From Draconibacterium orientale (GTDB taxonomy: Bacteria > Bacteroidota > Bacteroidia > Bacteroidales > JAADGE01), in the NCBI GenBank assembly GCA_020718265.1, contig DYSM01000022.1, forward strand, positions 11,036 to 18,005: a stretch of 6,970 nucleotides of DNA, written 5' to 3'. The notes below the pieces were generated by a model. It saw nothing but the letters and a program-made list of their open reading frames with translations, did no database searches and was not told where the DNA came from. Shown one piece after another: positions 1 through 5,990 of this stretch. Numbering within the stretch: the stretch's first letter is position 1; every line of letters begins with the position of its first letter. The position numbers were made by a program, and so were the translations under genes.

Positions 1-59
1 TTGAAACTTGAAACTTGAAATTTTTAAATCATCACATTTTCAAATTATCACATCACCAC
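1..59. repeat. Short-period tandem repeats forming the leader of the plug gene
   Basis: Positions 1-21 are three 7-mers (TTGAAAC, TTGAAAC, TTGAAAT). Positions 28-59 are four degenerate 8-mers (ATCATCAC, ATTTTCAA, ATTATCAC, ATCACCAC) that run right up to the ATG at 60. A TTG at 15 is in frame with the downstream gene, but it lies inside the 7-mer array. Reading from it would put a His-rich, repeat-encoded segment ahead of the signal peptide, which argues for the ATG at 60. The array may continue to the left of the window. No TAnnTTTG promoter element was found in these 59 bases, so the promoter is probably outside the window or the gene belongs to an operon. Confidence 0.7.
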
Positions 60-1325
60 ATGCCAAGGTATTTCGTTTTTTTGCTGACATTCGGTTTTTC
101 AAATGCGCTGTTTTCTCAATCGGAAATTATTGAAAATAAGATATTTAACGAAAATATTAAAACGGTTGAAATATATAAAAAAGGCTTCCGATTTGCATAT
201 CCTGTGATTCGTTTGAACAGCAGCGAGCAACTTGTGTTGGAATTTGATGAACTGGGCGAAGAACGTTCGGATTTATCTTACACTGTGCAATTTTGCAATG
301 CCGATTTTTCGCCTTCCGACCTCAATCCGATAGAATATTTGCAAGGTTACGAGGAAAATCAGTTGAACGATTATCAGCCGTCGTTTAACACACGTATTTC
401 GTATAATCACTATTATTTAGAATTTCCGAATGATGATATAAGTCCTTTAATTTCAGGAAATTACGTTTTAATTGTGTATGCAGATTATGACCGCGAAAAG
501 GTGGTTTTGCAACGTCGATTTTCTGTTTTGGACGAAAAAACACGCATCGAAGGCGTTGTTCGGCGTTCGAGCGAGGTGAGTACGATGATGCAAAATCAGG
601 AAGTGGAATTTACCGTTACGGATGCCGGCGCAAATATGAGCAATCCGATTGATTTTATGAATGTTACCGTAGCGCAAAACAACCGAACCGACCGCACGCG
701 CAGCCTTTTGAAACCCGATTATATTGCCGGAAATAGGTTTAATTTTTTGAATCCGTCTAAGTTAAATTTTCCTGCCGGAAATGAGTTTCGATATTTCAAC
801 CTAAAAACATACCGCTACACGACCGACCGCGTGATTCACATCGGCTTTGAAGAGCCATACTATCTTTTTACGCTATACCCGGAAAAACCCGAAGCCGACT
901 TGCCGTACTCTTATACTCAGGATATTAACGGCGATTTTCTCATTACGGCTGAAAATGTTGAAAATCCGCAAACGGAAGCCGAATATGTGTTGGCTGATTT
1001 CAATTTCAAAGCTCCGAAATTGCCCGAAAACTCTGATTATTACGTTGTCGGCTCGTTTTGCGATTGGCAAATTTCCGAACAAAATAAATTGACTTACAAT
1101 TTTACAACCGAACATTACGAGCTGCGTTTGAAACTAAAACAAGGCTTTTACAACTACGAATTTGTGCAAACGGACGGTTTTTCCGATTTACCGGACAATG
1201 CACTCACGGAAGGAAATTTCTCCGAAACCGAAAATAATTACGCCGTTTACGTCTATTATCGCAAGCCGGGCACGTATTACGATGCTTTGGTGGGCTATAC
1301 GGTTCTGAATTCGTTAAAAAAATAG
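60..1325 (+). CDS. Type IX secretion system plug-type protein (DUF5103 family), exported
   Basis: This 421-residue protein matches what I know of the DUF5103 / T9SS plug family of Bacteroidota. The family is named for the Plug protein that closes the periplasmic side of the SprA outer-membrane translocon when no substrate is passing. The start at ATG 60 gives a signal peptide (MPRYFVFLLTFGFSNALFS) with likely cleavage before Gln. Residues about 36-156 form the first beta-rich domain: VEIYKKG, then YPVIRL, the CNADFSPS region, SFNTRISYNHYYLEFPND, SGNYVLIVY and a closing RRFSV strand. A middle beta domain follows at about 165-275. Near residue 326-370 an E-set-like module carries YYVVGSFCDWQ and KLKQGFYNYEF. 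The length is normal for the family and no C-terminal T9SS sorting domain is obvious, so it is probably machinery rather than cargo. Whether it is the true SprA plug or a paralogue cannot be decided here. The upstream neighbour is outside the window. Confidence 0.85.
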   Translation: MPRYFVFLLTFGFSNALFSQSEIIENKIFNENIKTVEIYKKGFRFAYPVIRLNSSEQLVLEFDELGEERSDLSYTVQFCNADFSPSDLNPIEYLQGYEENQLNDYQPSFNTRISYNHYYLEFPNDDISPLISGNYVLIVYADYDREKVVLQRRFSVLDEKTRIEGVVRRSSEVSTMMQNQEVEFTVTDAGANMSNPIDFMNVTVAQNNRTDRTRSLLKPDYIAGNRFNFLNPSKLNFPAGNEFRYFNLKTYRYTTDRVIHIGFEEPYYLFTLYPEKPEADLPYSYTQDINGDFLITAENVENPQTEAEYVLADFNFKAPKLPENSDYYVVGSFCDWQISEQNKLTYNFTTEHYELRLKLKQGFYNYEFVQTDGFSDLPDNALTEGNFSETENNYAVYVYYRKPGTYYDALVGYTVLNSLKK

Positions 1326-1343
1326 AAATCCGGTCATAAGATT

Positions 1344-1374
1344 TTTGGAACAGAAAAAAAAGAACTTATTTTTG
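1344..1374 (+). promoter_or_regulatory. Predicted Bacteroidota promoter for the UbiA gene
   Basis: TTTG at 1344-1347 and TATTTTTG at 1367-1374 are separated by 19 bases. Together they match the Bacteroidota housekeeping sigma pattern TTTG-N17-20-TAnnTTTG exactly. Transcription would begin near 1380-1382. This leaves a leader of about 13 bases before ATG 1394 and makes the in-frame TTG at 1382 an unlikely start. The promoter lies in the 68-base gap after the plug gene, so the UbiA gene probably has its own transcription start. Confidence 0.6.
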
Positions 1375-1393
1375 TAGAAATTTGAACACACCG

Positions 1394-2377
1394 ATGTTAA
1401 AATATTTTCGACTTATACGTTTCCAAAACTTGTTGATTATTGCCGCAACGCAATATCTACTGCGGTATGCATTGCTTATTCCGATGCTTGAAAATATGGG
1501 CTTCGAGCCGCAATTTAGCCATCTGAATTTTTCCTTTTTGGTGATTGCAACGCTTTTACTCGTCGCCGGCGGATATGTGATTAACGATTATTTCGACATG
1601 AAAATTGACAGCCTCAATCGTCCGGAGGAAGTGCTTGTGGGAAAGCAAATTAACAGACGAACAGCAATTTTGATACACATTATCGTAAACGCAATTGCGA
1701 TTATACTTGGCTTAATCATTTCGCTCGAAATAGGACATTGGAAATTAGTTAATATTTTTATTCTCGTTTCGGTGCTGCTCTGGTTCTATTCCGCTTCTTT
1801 TAAACACAGGTATTTAATTGGAAATCTGATAGTTGCACTGCTTACATCTACCGTTACGCTTTTGCTTCCCGTGATGTACGAATTGCCCCCGCTTTACACA
1901 AATTATTCGGAAGATTTGATGATGCTTGGCATGAATTTCGACATTCTTTTGTATTGGAGTGGGGCGTTTGCGCTGTTTGCATTTTTGACCACGTTGGCGC
2001 GCGAAATTATCAAAGATGCCGAAGATTTTGAAGGTGACCATGCCTACGGTCGGCGCACAATTCCGGTTGTTTTGGGCATCGGCGCGGCGCGAACAACCGT
2101 CAATATCATCAATTTGCTTGTCGTTGCATTGCTTGCCGTCGGATATTTTATGTTTTTGCACTGCACGGAACGTTTTGGCGAAGCTTGTTTGAAATACAAC
2201 TATCCGTCTCTGATTTACATTGTCGTTTTTCTCATCGTTCCGCATCTGTTTTTAAGCTATAAAGTGTTGAAAGCTAATACAAAAGCACAGTGGCATAGTG
2301 CAGCAACAATATCAAAAATTTCCATGTTATTTGGTATTCTTTACACCTTGGTTGTCTATTTTCTTATTTCAAACTAA
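1394..2377 (+). CDS. UbiA-superfamily prenyltransferase, integral membrane protein
   Basis: This 327-residue, strongly hydrophobic protein has about eight or nine apparent membrane helices and both Asp-rich motifs of the UbiA superfamily. The first is NDYFDMKID (residues 64-72, NDxxDxxxD). The second is DAEDFEGDHAYGRRTIP (208-224), preceded by an Arg-Glu pair (LAREIIKD). These motifs bind Mg2+ and the prenyl diphosphate that is transferred to a lipid or aromatic acceptor. The family's YSASFK loop is at 132-137. Bacteroidota homologues are usually labelled geranylgeranylglycerol-phosphate geranylgeranyltransferase-like, but the acceptor in this phylum is not established, and MenA- or heme O synthase-type activity is not supported by any motif I can see. 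ATG 1394 was chosen over TTG 1382 because it starts directly at the MLKYFRLIRFQN pre-helix and fits the predicted promoter. A 34-codon membrane-protein gene follows after five bases and is likely co-translated. Confidence 0.88.
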   Translation: MLKYFRLIRFQNLLIIAATQYLLRYALLIPMLENMGFEPQFSHLNFSFLVIATLLLVAGGYVINDYFDMKIDSLNRPEEVLVGKQINRRTAILIHIIVNAIAIILGLIISLEIGHWKLVNIFILVSVLLWFYSASFKHRYLIGNLIVALLTSTVTLLLPVMYELPPLYTNYSEDLMMLGMNFDILLYWSGAFALFAFLTTLAREIIKDAEDFEGDHAYGRRTIPVVLGIGAARTTVNIINLLVVALLAVGYFMFLHCTERFGEACLKYNYPSLIYIVVFLIVPHLFLSYKVLKANTKAQWHSAATISKISMLFGILYTLVVYFLISN

Positions 2378-2382
2378 ACGAT

Positions 2383-2487
2383 ATGAGCAGCGATTCAAAT
2401 TTGTTATTTATCATAGCAGCAGTGGTTCTCGGACACATTCTGCTTGCCTTCGGATGGGTTTTGTATAAAATTTTCAAAAAGAAATAA
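2383..2487 (+). CDS. 34-residue single-pass membrane protein, downstream of UbiA gene
   Basis: This small open frame starts at ATG 2383, five bases after the UbiA stop, and ends at TAA 2485-2487. The predicted protein begins with a short polar stretch (MSSDSN). A continuous hydrophobic helix follows at residues 7-28 (LLFIIAAVVLGHILLAFGWV and on to LY). It ends with the basic tail KIFKKK. By the positive-inside rule the tail should be cytoplasmic and the N terminus outside. The compact codon structure, clean helix-plus-basic-tail design and tight spacing to the UbiA gene support real translation, probably on the same transcript. I do not recognise a family. It could be a small partner or regulator of the prenyltransferase, or an unrelated membrane peptide. 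Its size means automated annotation may miss it. Confidence 0.6.
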   Translation: MSSDSNLLFIIAAVVLGHILLAFGWVLYKIFKKK

Positions 2488-2488
2488 A

Positions 2489-2593
2489 CAGTAAACAGTT
2501 ATCAGTAAACAGTTATCAGTAATCAGTTAACAGTAAACAGTTATCAGTAAACAGTTAACAGTAAACAGTAATCATATTTCGTATTTCATATTT
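2489..2593. repeat. Two abutting 7-bp tandem arrays (CAGTWAW and CRTATTT)
   Basis: Positions 2489-2572 are exactly twelve 7-mers, each starting CAGT and ending in A/T-only triplets (AAA, TAT, AAT or TAA). Most alternate as a 14-bp higher unit, CAGTAAACAGTTAT or a close variant. Directly after it, three more 7-mers follow at 2573-2593 (CATATTT, CGTATTT, CATATTT). The array begins one base after the small membrane gene's stop and ends just before the predicted ppk2 promoter. It contains no open frame of note. Arrays of this kind can change copy number by slippage. No function can be read from the sequence. Confidence 0.9.
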
Positions 2594-2615
2594 CAACTAA
2601 GTTTTTGTATCTTTA
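2584..2615 (+). promoter_or_regulatory. ppk2: Possible promoter for ppk2
   Basis: TATCTTTA at 2608-2615 matches TAnnTTTG at all but the last fixed base. It sits in the sequence GTTTTTGTATCTTTACGG, a common look for Bacteroidota promoters. The upstream element is poor: TTTC at 2584-2587, 20 bases away and inside the end of the 7-bp repeat array. Transcription would start near 2621, giving a leader of about 24 bases that includes a run of nine A residues at 2631-2639 before ATG 2645. Confidence 0.4.
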
Positions 2616-2644
2616 CGGAATATCTACATTAAAAAAAAACGGTC

Positions 2645-3514
2645 ATGCTCAAAGAACTCAAAAAATTTAAGGTTACAAACTCAAATGTTCGACTTGCCGA
2701 TTTTGATTCCGGCGACACGCTTGGTTTGAAAAAAGATTCGGCAAAAGATGAATTGGAAAACAATCGCAAGGAATTGGACGGTTTGCAGGATATTTTTTAT
2801 GCAGACAATCGTTACAGCTTGCTCATAATTTTGCAGGCACCCGATGCTGCCGGCAAAGACGGTGCTATCCGCCACGTAATGAGCGGCGTGAACCCGCAAG
2901 GCTGTCGCGTGCACAGTTTCAAAAGCCCGTCGGATGAGGAACTCGACCACGATTACCTCTGGCGACATTACAAAGCCCTGCCCGAACGCGGCATGATTGA
3001 AATTTTCAACCGCTCGCATTACGAAAACTTGCTTATCACGCGAGTTCACCCCGAATATATTCTGAATGAGCGCATTCCGGGTTACGAAAAAGTTGAAGCT
3101 ATTGATGAGAAATTTTGGAAAAAACGTTACGAACAAATCAATAATTTCGAAAAACACATTCACGAAAACGGCACGCATATTCTCAAATTTTTCCTGAATT
3201 TATCCAAAGACGAGCAAAAAGAACGTTTCATGGAACGGTTAAGCGACCCGACAAAACATTGGAAATTCAATTCCGCCGACCTTAAAGAGCGCGGCTACTG
3301 GGACGAATATCGCACCGTTTACGAAGAAATGTTGCAAAATACTTCGACCGAATACGCACCATGGCACATCATTCCGGCAGATAAAAAATGGTTCTCACGC
3401 GTGGCAATCGGCGAACTGATTGTTGAAAAACTCAAATCGCTCGACCTGCGTTACCCCGCTGCCGAAGACCCGGAAGCATTGAAAAAAGCAAAACATACGC
3501 TGGAAAATGAGTAA
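2645..3514 (+). CDS. ppk2: PPK2-family polyphosphate kinase (polyphosphate:nucleotide phosphotransferase)
   Basis: This 289-residue cytoplasmic P-loop kinase has the length usual for single-domain PPK2 enzymes. These enzymes move phosphate between inorganic polyphosphate and nucleotides. Visible motifs are the Walker A loop APDAAGKDG (residues 65-73), the following HVMSGVNPQG (77-86), the Walker B region IEIFNRSHYENLL (118-130) leading into TRVHPE, and a lid region with KFFLNLSKDEQ (181-191) and DPTKHWKF (201-208). YAPWHIIPADKKWFSR (237-252) is the usual C-terminal signature. The FNRSHYE form and the SGVNPQG segment resemble class III PPK2 enzymes, known from Cytophaga and Deinococcus relatives, which can phosphorylate both AMP and ADP. 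That class call is from memory and should be treated as likely, not shown. All key motifs look intact. The gene is transcribed alone toward the convergent rloB-like gene, 230 bases away. Confidence 0.93.
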   Translation: MLKELKKFKVTNSNVRLADFDSGDTLGLKKDSAKDELENNRKELDGLQDIFYADNRYSLLIILQAPDAAGKDGAIRHVMSGVNPQGCRVHSFKSPSDEELDHDYLWRHYKALPERGMIEIFNRSHYENLLITRVHPEYILNERIPGYEKVEAIDEKFWKKRYEQINNFEKHIHENGTHILKFFLNLSKDEQKERFMERLSDPTKHWKFNSADLKERGYWDEYRTVYEEMLQNTSTEYAPWHIIPADKKWFSRVAIGELIVEKLKSLDLRYPAAEDPEALKKAKHTLENE

Positions 3515-3587
3515 ACAATGTTTAAGAAAAAACTTGTAAATATTTGATATTATGTAGGTTATTGTAAATTTTACAGTCGAGTGTATT

Positions 3588-3653
3588 GTCATAACGTAGT
3601 CAAAAAGTAGTCATATAATTGTCATTTAATTGTCAAATCGTAGTCAAACTTTA
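3588..3653. repeat. Six 11-bp units with invariant GTCA, in exact phase
   Basis: GTCA begins at 3588, 3599, 3610, 3621, 3632 and 3643, exactly 11 bases apart each time. The unit ends are mostly GTA or ATT (for example GTCAAAAAGTA and GTCATTTAATT). A lone GTC also occurs at 3576, twelve bases before the first unit. Only GTCA is constant and the other positions are A/T-rich and variable. The array lies in the 230-base gap between the convergent ppk2 and rloB-like genes. The 11-bp period is close to one helical turn, so all copies would face roughly the same side of the DNA. Confidence 0.85.
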
Positions 3654-3711
3654 TTACTGTTGAATTTCAACTGAATCTCCACAGAATTTCCAAAATTTGA
3701 GGTTTTCAGGG

Positions 3712-3747
3712 TAATATTGATTTGCTTGAAATAGCAAATCAATATTA
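3712..3747. terminator. Perfect 15-bp hairpin overlapping the rloB-like stop codon
   Basis: TAATATTGATTTGCT at 3712-3726 and its exact reverse complement at 3733-3747 enclose a six-base loop (TGAAAT). The right arm contains the stop codon of the - strand rloB-like gene (3745-3747). The position, between two convergent genes, suggests a transcription terminator that could act in both directions. No clear U-tract follows the stem on either strand, so it is not a textbook intrinsic terminator. It may instead protect the 3' end of the transcript. Confidence 0.6.
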
Positions 3748-4257
3748 TCGCATGTTTTCATTCAGCAATTCGACCAACTCAAAAACCGTTGTCATCGGAT
3801 TTTGTTTGTGATATTCCAAATCTTTTCGTTCAATATATAATTTTCGTGCCCGAGTCAGAGCTTGGGTCTGGCTTGCTTTTGGGTCGTTTTGCAGTTTTTG
3901 GTAAAGTTCTGAACAGAATTTTCGCTTTTTGCCTTCTTTTTCGTAGTTCAAACCCCAGATTTGGCTAAGTTTTTCGTAATAAAAAGTTCGGTGATTTTCG
4001 GTATCGGTATAAAAATAGTGCAAATAGAACCATAATTCAAAAGCATCGTTGGAATATGCGACTTTCATTCCGAGTTCTTTTGCTTTTTTTACGGCACTAT
4101 CGAAATCCGGAATACAACGTTTTTCGTCCGCTTTTATATCCATATCGAACACACACCAAATTTCATCAAAGTCATTTGTTTTCAGATAGTTTTGAGCTGT
4201 TTCAACCAATTTTAGTTTACTTTCGCCCAAACCGATAGGTATCACTTTTAATGACAA
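3745..4257 (-). CDS. RloB-family protein (AbiL-like defence), lacking the usual N-terminal segment
   Basis: The frame encodes at most about 170 residues from TTG 4257, and there is no ATG. A GTG at 4245 is an alternative start. The body matches the RloB family: the VIPIGLGESKLKLVETAQ strand-helix (5-22), WCVFDMD with a DxD acidic pair (34-40), and VAYSNDAFELWFYLHY (66-81), followed by a helical C-terminal part. RloB proteins normally open with a strand ending in CEGEKTEPNYF, which supplies the first acidic residue of a TOPRIM-like fold. That segment is absent. An in-frame stop at 4279-4281 and the ATPase stop at 4300-4302 leave no room for it upstream. The gene follows the ATPase by 42 bases and is probably co-transcribed with it as an RloA/RloB or AbiLi/AbiLii-type anti-phage pair. 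It may be a 5'-deleted relic, or a shortened protein using a weak start. Family call firm; functionality doubtful. Confidence 0.75.
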   Translation of the reverse strand: MSLKVIPIGLGESKLKLVETAQNYLKTNDFDEIWCVFDMDIKADEKRCIPDFDSAVKKAKELGMKVAYSNDAFELWFYLHYFYTDTENHRTFYYEKLSQIWGLNYEKEGKKRKFCSELYQKLQNDPKASQTQALTRARKLYIERKDLEYHKQNPMTTVFELVELLNENMR

Positions 4258-4299
4258 AACATTCGATTGAAAATAAAGCTATAATTTACACATATTCAA

Positions 4300-5577
4300 T
4301 TATTTATACGTTTTCTTACAAACACTAAATAGGTTTGTAAAATCACCCAAAAACGGTATTGCGCCGTATTTTCCGCTGATGTAATCTTTTTGAAATGATG
4401 CCGAATTTCGCACACCTTTAAATTGCACCAGCGAATACAAGTGGCTTTCGCCGTATTTATCTTTTTCAACAAAATCAATTTGGTCGCGGCGCAAAACATC
4501 AGCCGACAACAAATTTGTATCGTGCGTTACAAAAATCAATTGCCCTTTTTGGTTCTCTTTTGAGTTGAATAATTCTACAATTTTTTTTGAAATCAACGGA
4601 TGAAAACGCGCATCAAACTCATCAATCACTAAGGTTTTTCCGTTTGAAACCGCATCAATGATAAACGAACTCAATTGAAACATTTTTTTTGTTCCGGCGG
4701 ATTGGGTGTTTTCAAATAGCATTTGAAACTCTCCGATTTTTTCTTTTTTAGAGTTAAACTTGTTATGTGTAGATATAAGCAAGTCAGTATCTTGAAGTTG
4801 GATAAAGTCATTGACAATATTTTCAGGAACTAATTTTTGGAGGTCATCTTTTGATAATTTTAATATACCGATTGAATTAATCGCAGTGTCTGCAATTTTT
4901 AAGAAATCTACAATTTTATTTTTTCTGTCTTCATTTTTCACTTCATCACCTGCAAAAAATAATTGCTTATCTTCTAATCCGTTTAATACCGTAATAGACA
5001 AAAGTTCCTGCATAATCTTCCGCGAAAGTTCGCCTTTCAGGAAGGCAACTGTGGACAAAAACAAGGAATTATTCCGAAACACGTTGAGTGAAACGAGTTT
5101 ATGTCCTTCGTTAAAATGCTTTTTGCTGATTTCTGTAATTTTGTCGTTTTCTCTGATAAAATATGCAACTTCACGTTCGTTTGGCGTTCCGAATAACCAT
5201 TCACTTTTTATTTCTCTATTGGATGTTTCAAAACCGTATCTGTATGGTATATTGTCAATTTCGAAAATAAGTTGAAAAAAAGTAGGAAGTTTTTCAGTTT
5301 CATCTGATAATAAAAACAGAGCAACATAATTAAATAATACTGCTTCATCTTTTACAGAATCATTTATTATTGTGATAAATGAATTTAATGCCTTGACAAC
5401 GTTGCTCTTACCGCTTGCGTTCGCACCGTAAATTGCTTTGCATTTGAGTAACGATTGCTTTTCGTCAATCGAAATCAAGTTGGTTTCTGAGAACTCATTT
5501 ATCTTAGAAGCAGTCATATTCAAAGATTGAATGTCTTTAAACGACCTGAAATTTCCAAAGCTAAATTCTTTTATCAT
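4300..5577 (-). CDS. AAA15/AAA_21-family ATPase, partner of RloB (AbiLi/RloA-like)
   Basis: This 425-residue ABC-type ATPase of the COG1106 (AAA_21) kind carries all the expected motifs. FGNFRSFKD is near the N terminus and the Walker A loop is YGANASGKSN (50-59). The middle region is long and divergent (about 90-285). A signature-like QSAGTKK follows at 292-298, then Walker B LVIDEFD followed by HP (316-326) and the H-loop FVTHD (349-353). The C-terminal FKGVRNSASFQKDYISGKYGAIPFLGDF is typical of family members coupled to RloB. These ATPases act in phage defence, probably as sensor or switch for the RloB effector. ATG 5577 is the right start: the family begins with MIKEFSFGNFRSF, and the only longer start is a TTG at 5658 that lies upstream of the predicted promoter. 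The last residues after GDFTNLF (SVCKKTYK) look unlike the family and could mark a deletion junction with the truncated rloB-like gene. Confidence 0.88.
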   Translation of the reverse strand: MIKEFSFGNFRSFKDIQSLNMTASKINEFSETNLISIDEKQSLLKCKAIYGANASGKSNVVKALNSFITIINDSVKDEAVLFNYVALFLLSDETEKLPTFFQLIFEIDNIPYRYGFETSNREIKSEWLFGTPNEREVAYFIRENDKITEISKKHFNEGHKLVSLNVFRNNSLFLSTVAFLKGELSRKIMQELLSITVLNGLEDKQLFFAGDEVKNEDRKNKIVDFLKIADTAINSIGILKLSKDDLQKLVPENIVNDFIQLQDTDLLISTHNKFNSKKEKIGEFQMLFENTQSAGTKKMFQLSSFIIDAVSNGKTLVIDEFDARFHPLISKKIVELFNSKENQKGQLIFVTHDTNLLSADVLRRDQIDFVEKDKYGESHLYSLVQFKGVRNSASFQKDYISGKYGAIPFLGDFTNLFSVCKKTYK

Positions 5578-5605
5578 TTCAAAATTATTTTGTGTAAATA
5601 GGTTA

Positions 5606-5613
5606 CAAAAATA
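5606..5613 (-). promoter_or_regulatory. Predicted -7 promoter element for the ATPase-rloB unit
   Basis: On the - strand, TATTTTTG (5613 to 5606) matches TAnnTTTG exactly. This is the same octamer as the UbiA promoter. Transcription would start near 5600, giving a leader of roughly 22 bases before ATG 5577. The upstream element is less clear: a TTTTG on the - strand lies only about 14 bases away, shorter than the usual 17-20. The position excludes the longer TTG start at 5658. Confidence 0.45.
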
Positions 5614-5990
5614 CAATTTAATCAAATCAAAACCTAATTTTAAGACTAATATTTGCAATAATTTTACAAATATTAAAATAAGATGATATTAAAACTTTAA
5701 AAAAAAATATCAATGAACACACTTCGATAAGCCGCTTAGCGGTTATTTTTAGAAAAATTTCATATTGATATTCAGACTTTTATAAAACCGCTTAGCGGCT
5801 AAGTGCATTTTTTGGAGTAAACTCATCATTAATGAGTCCGGTCTAAAAAGCCTGTTTTATTTTAGCTAAACAATCTCTATGCTTGATTATCAGTGTTTTT
5901 GAAAATATTTTATAATTTAAGTAAATTGCTTATTATCAACAATTTAACTTTACAAACTTTCAACTTTATGACTTTTTATACCGAACTCTT
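5614..5990. other. Gene-free gap between the J-like gene and the ATPase
   Basis: This AT-rich stretch has no credible coding frame. Frames on both strands stop within about 27 codons. It holds the REP-like palindrome pair described separately, a 6-bp hairpin ACTCAT/ATGAGT with a 5-base loop at 5821-5837, and a weak 7-bp A/T stem (TAAATTG 5922-5928 with CAATTTA 5940-5946). Next to the end of the J-like gene is a degenerate run in which CTTT recurs at 5948, 5957, 5964 and 5972. None of these is a convincing terminator for the J-like gene. Confidence 0.7.
5706..5802. repeat. Inverted pair of REP-like palindromes (BIME- or MITE-like)
   Basis: The 11-base near-palindrome CCGCTTAGCGG occurs at 5732-5742 and again, identically, at 5788-5798. 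Their flanks make the two copies inverted: 5730-5744 matches the reverse complement of 5786-5800 at 14 of 15 bases, with 41 bases between. A second stem is nested around the first copy: AATATCAATGAA (5706-5717) pairs with TTCATATTGATATT (5759-5772) apart from two extra bases. The GC-rich palindromes stand out in an otherwise very AT-rich gap. The layout resembles a bacterial interspersed mosaic element or a small non-autonomous element, but only one such element is in the window. Confidence 0.65.

Noticed and set aside
1814..2245. 143-codon open frame on the - strand opposite the UbiA gene
   Set aside because: It is antisense to the conserved prenyltransferase. The product is rich in Lys, Gln, Arg and Cys without motifs, so it is a shadow frame.
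2681..3178. 165-codon open frame on the - strand opposite ppk2
   Set aside because: It lies wholly antisense to a well-supported PPK2 gene. The translation is Phe/Val-rich with no recognisable domain, as expected from the complement of a coding strand.
3588..3653. CRISPR array
   Set aside because: Units are 11 bases with only four constant positions. There are no 20-40 base repeats or spacers and no cas genes.
4811..5275. 154-codon + strand frame inside the ATPase gene
   Set aside because: It is Ser/Phe/Leu-rich low-information translation of the complement of the ATPase gene, with no start context.
5578..5658. 27-residue N-terminal extension of the ATPase from a TTG start
   Set aside because: The family starts at MIKEFSFGNFRSF, and the predicted promoter at 5606-5613 would lie inside the extension.
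5749..5829. 26-residue - strand frame running through the REP-like palindrome
   Set aside because: It is short, its sequence is set by the palindrome and its flanks, and no supporting start signal or family was seen.
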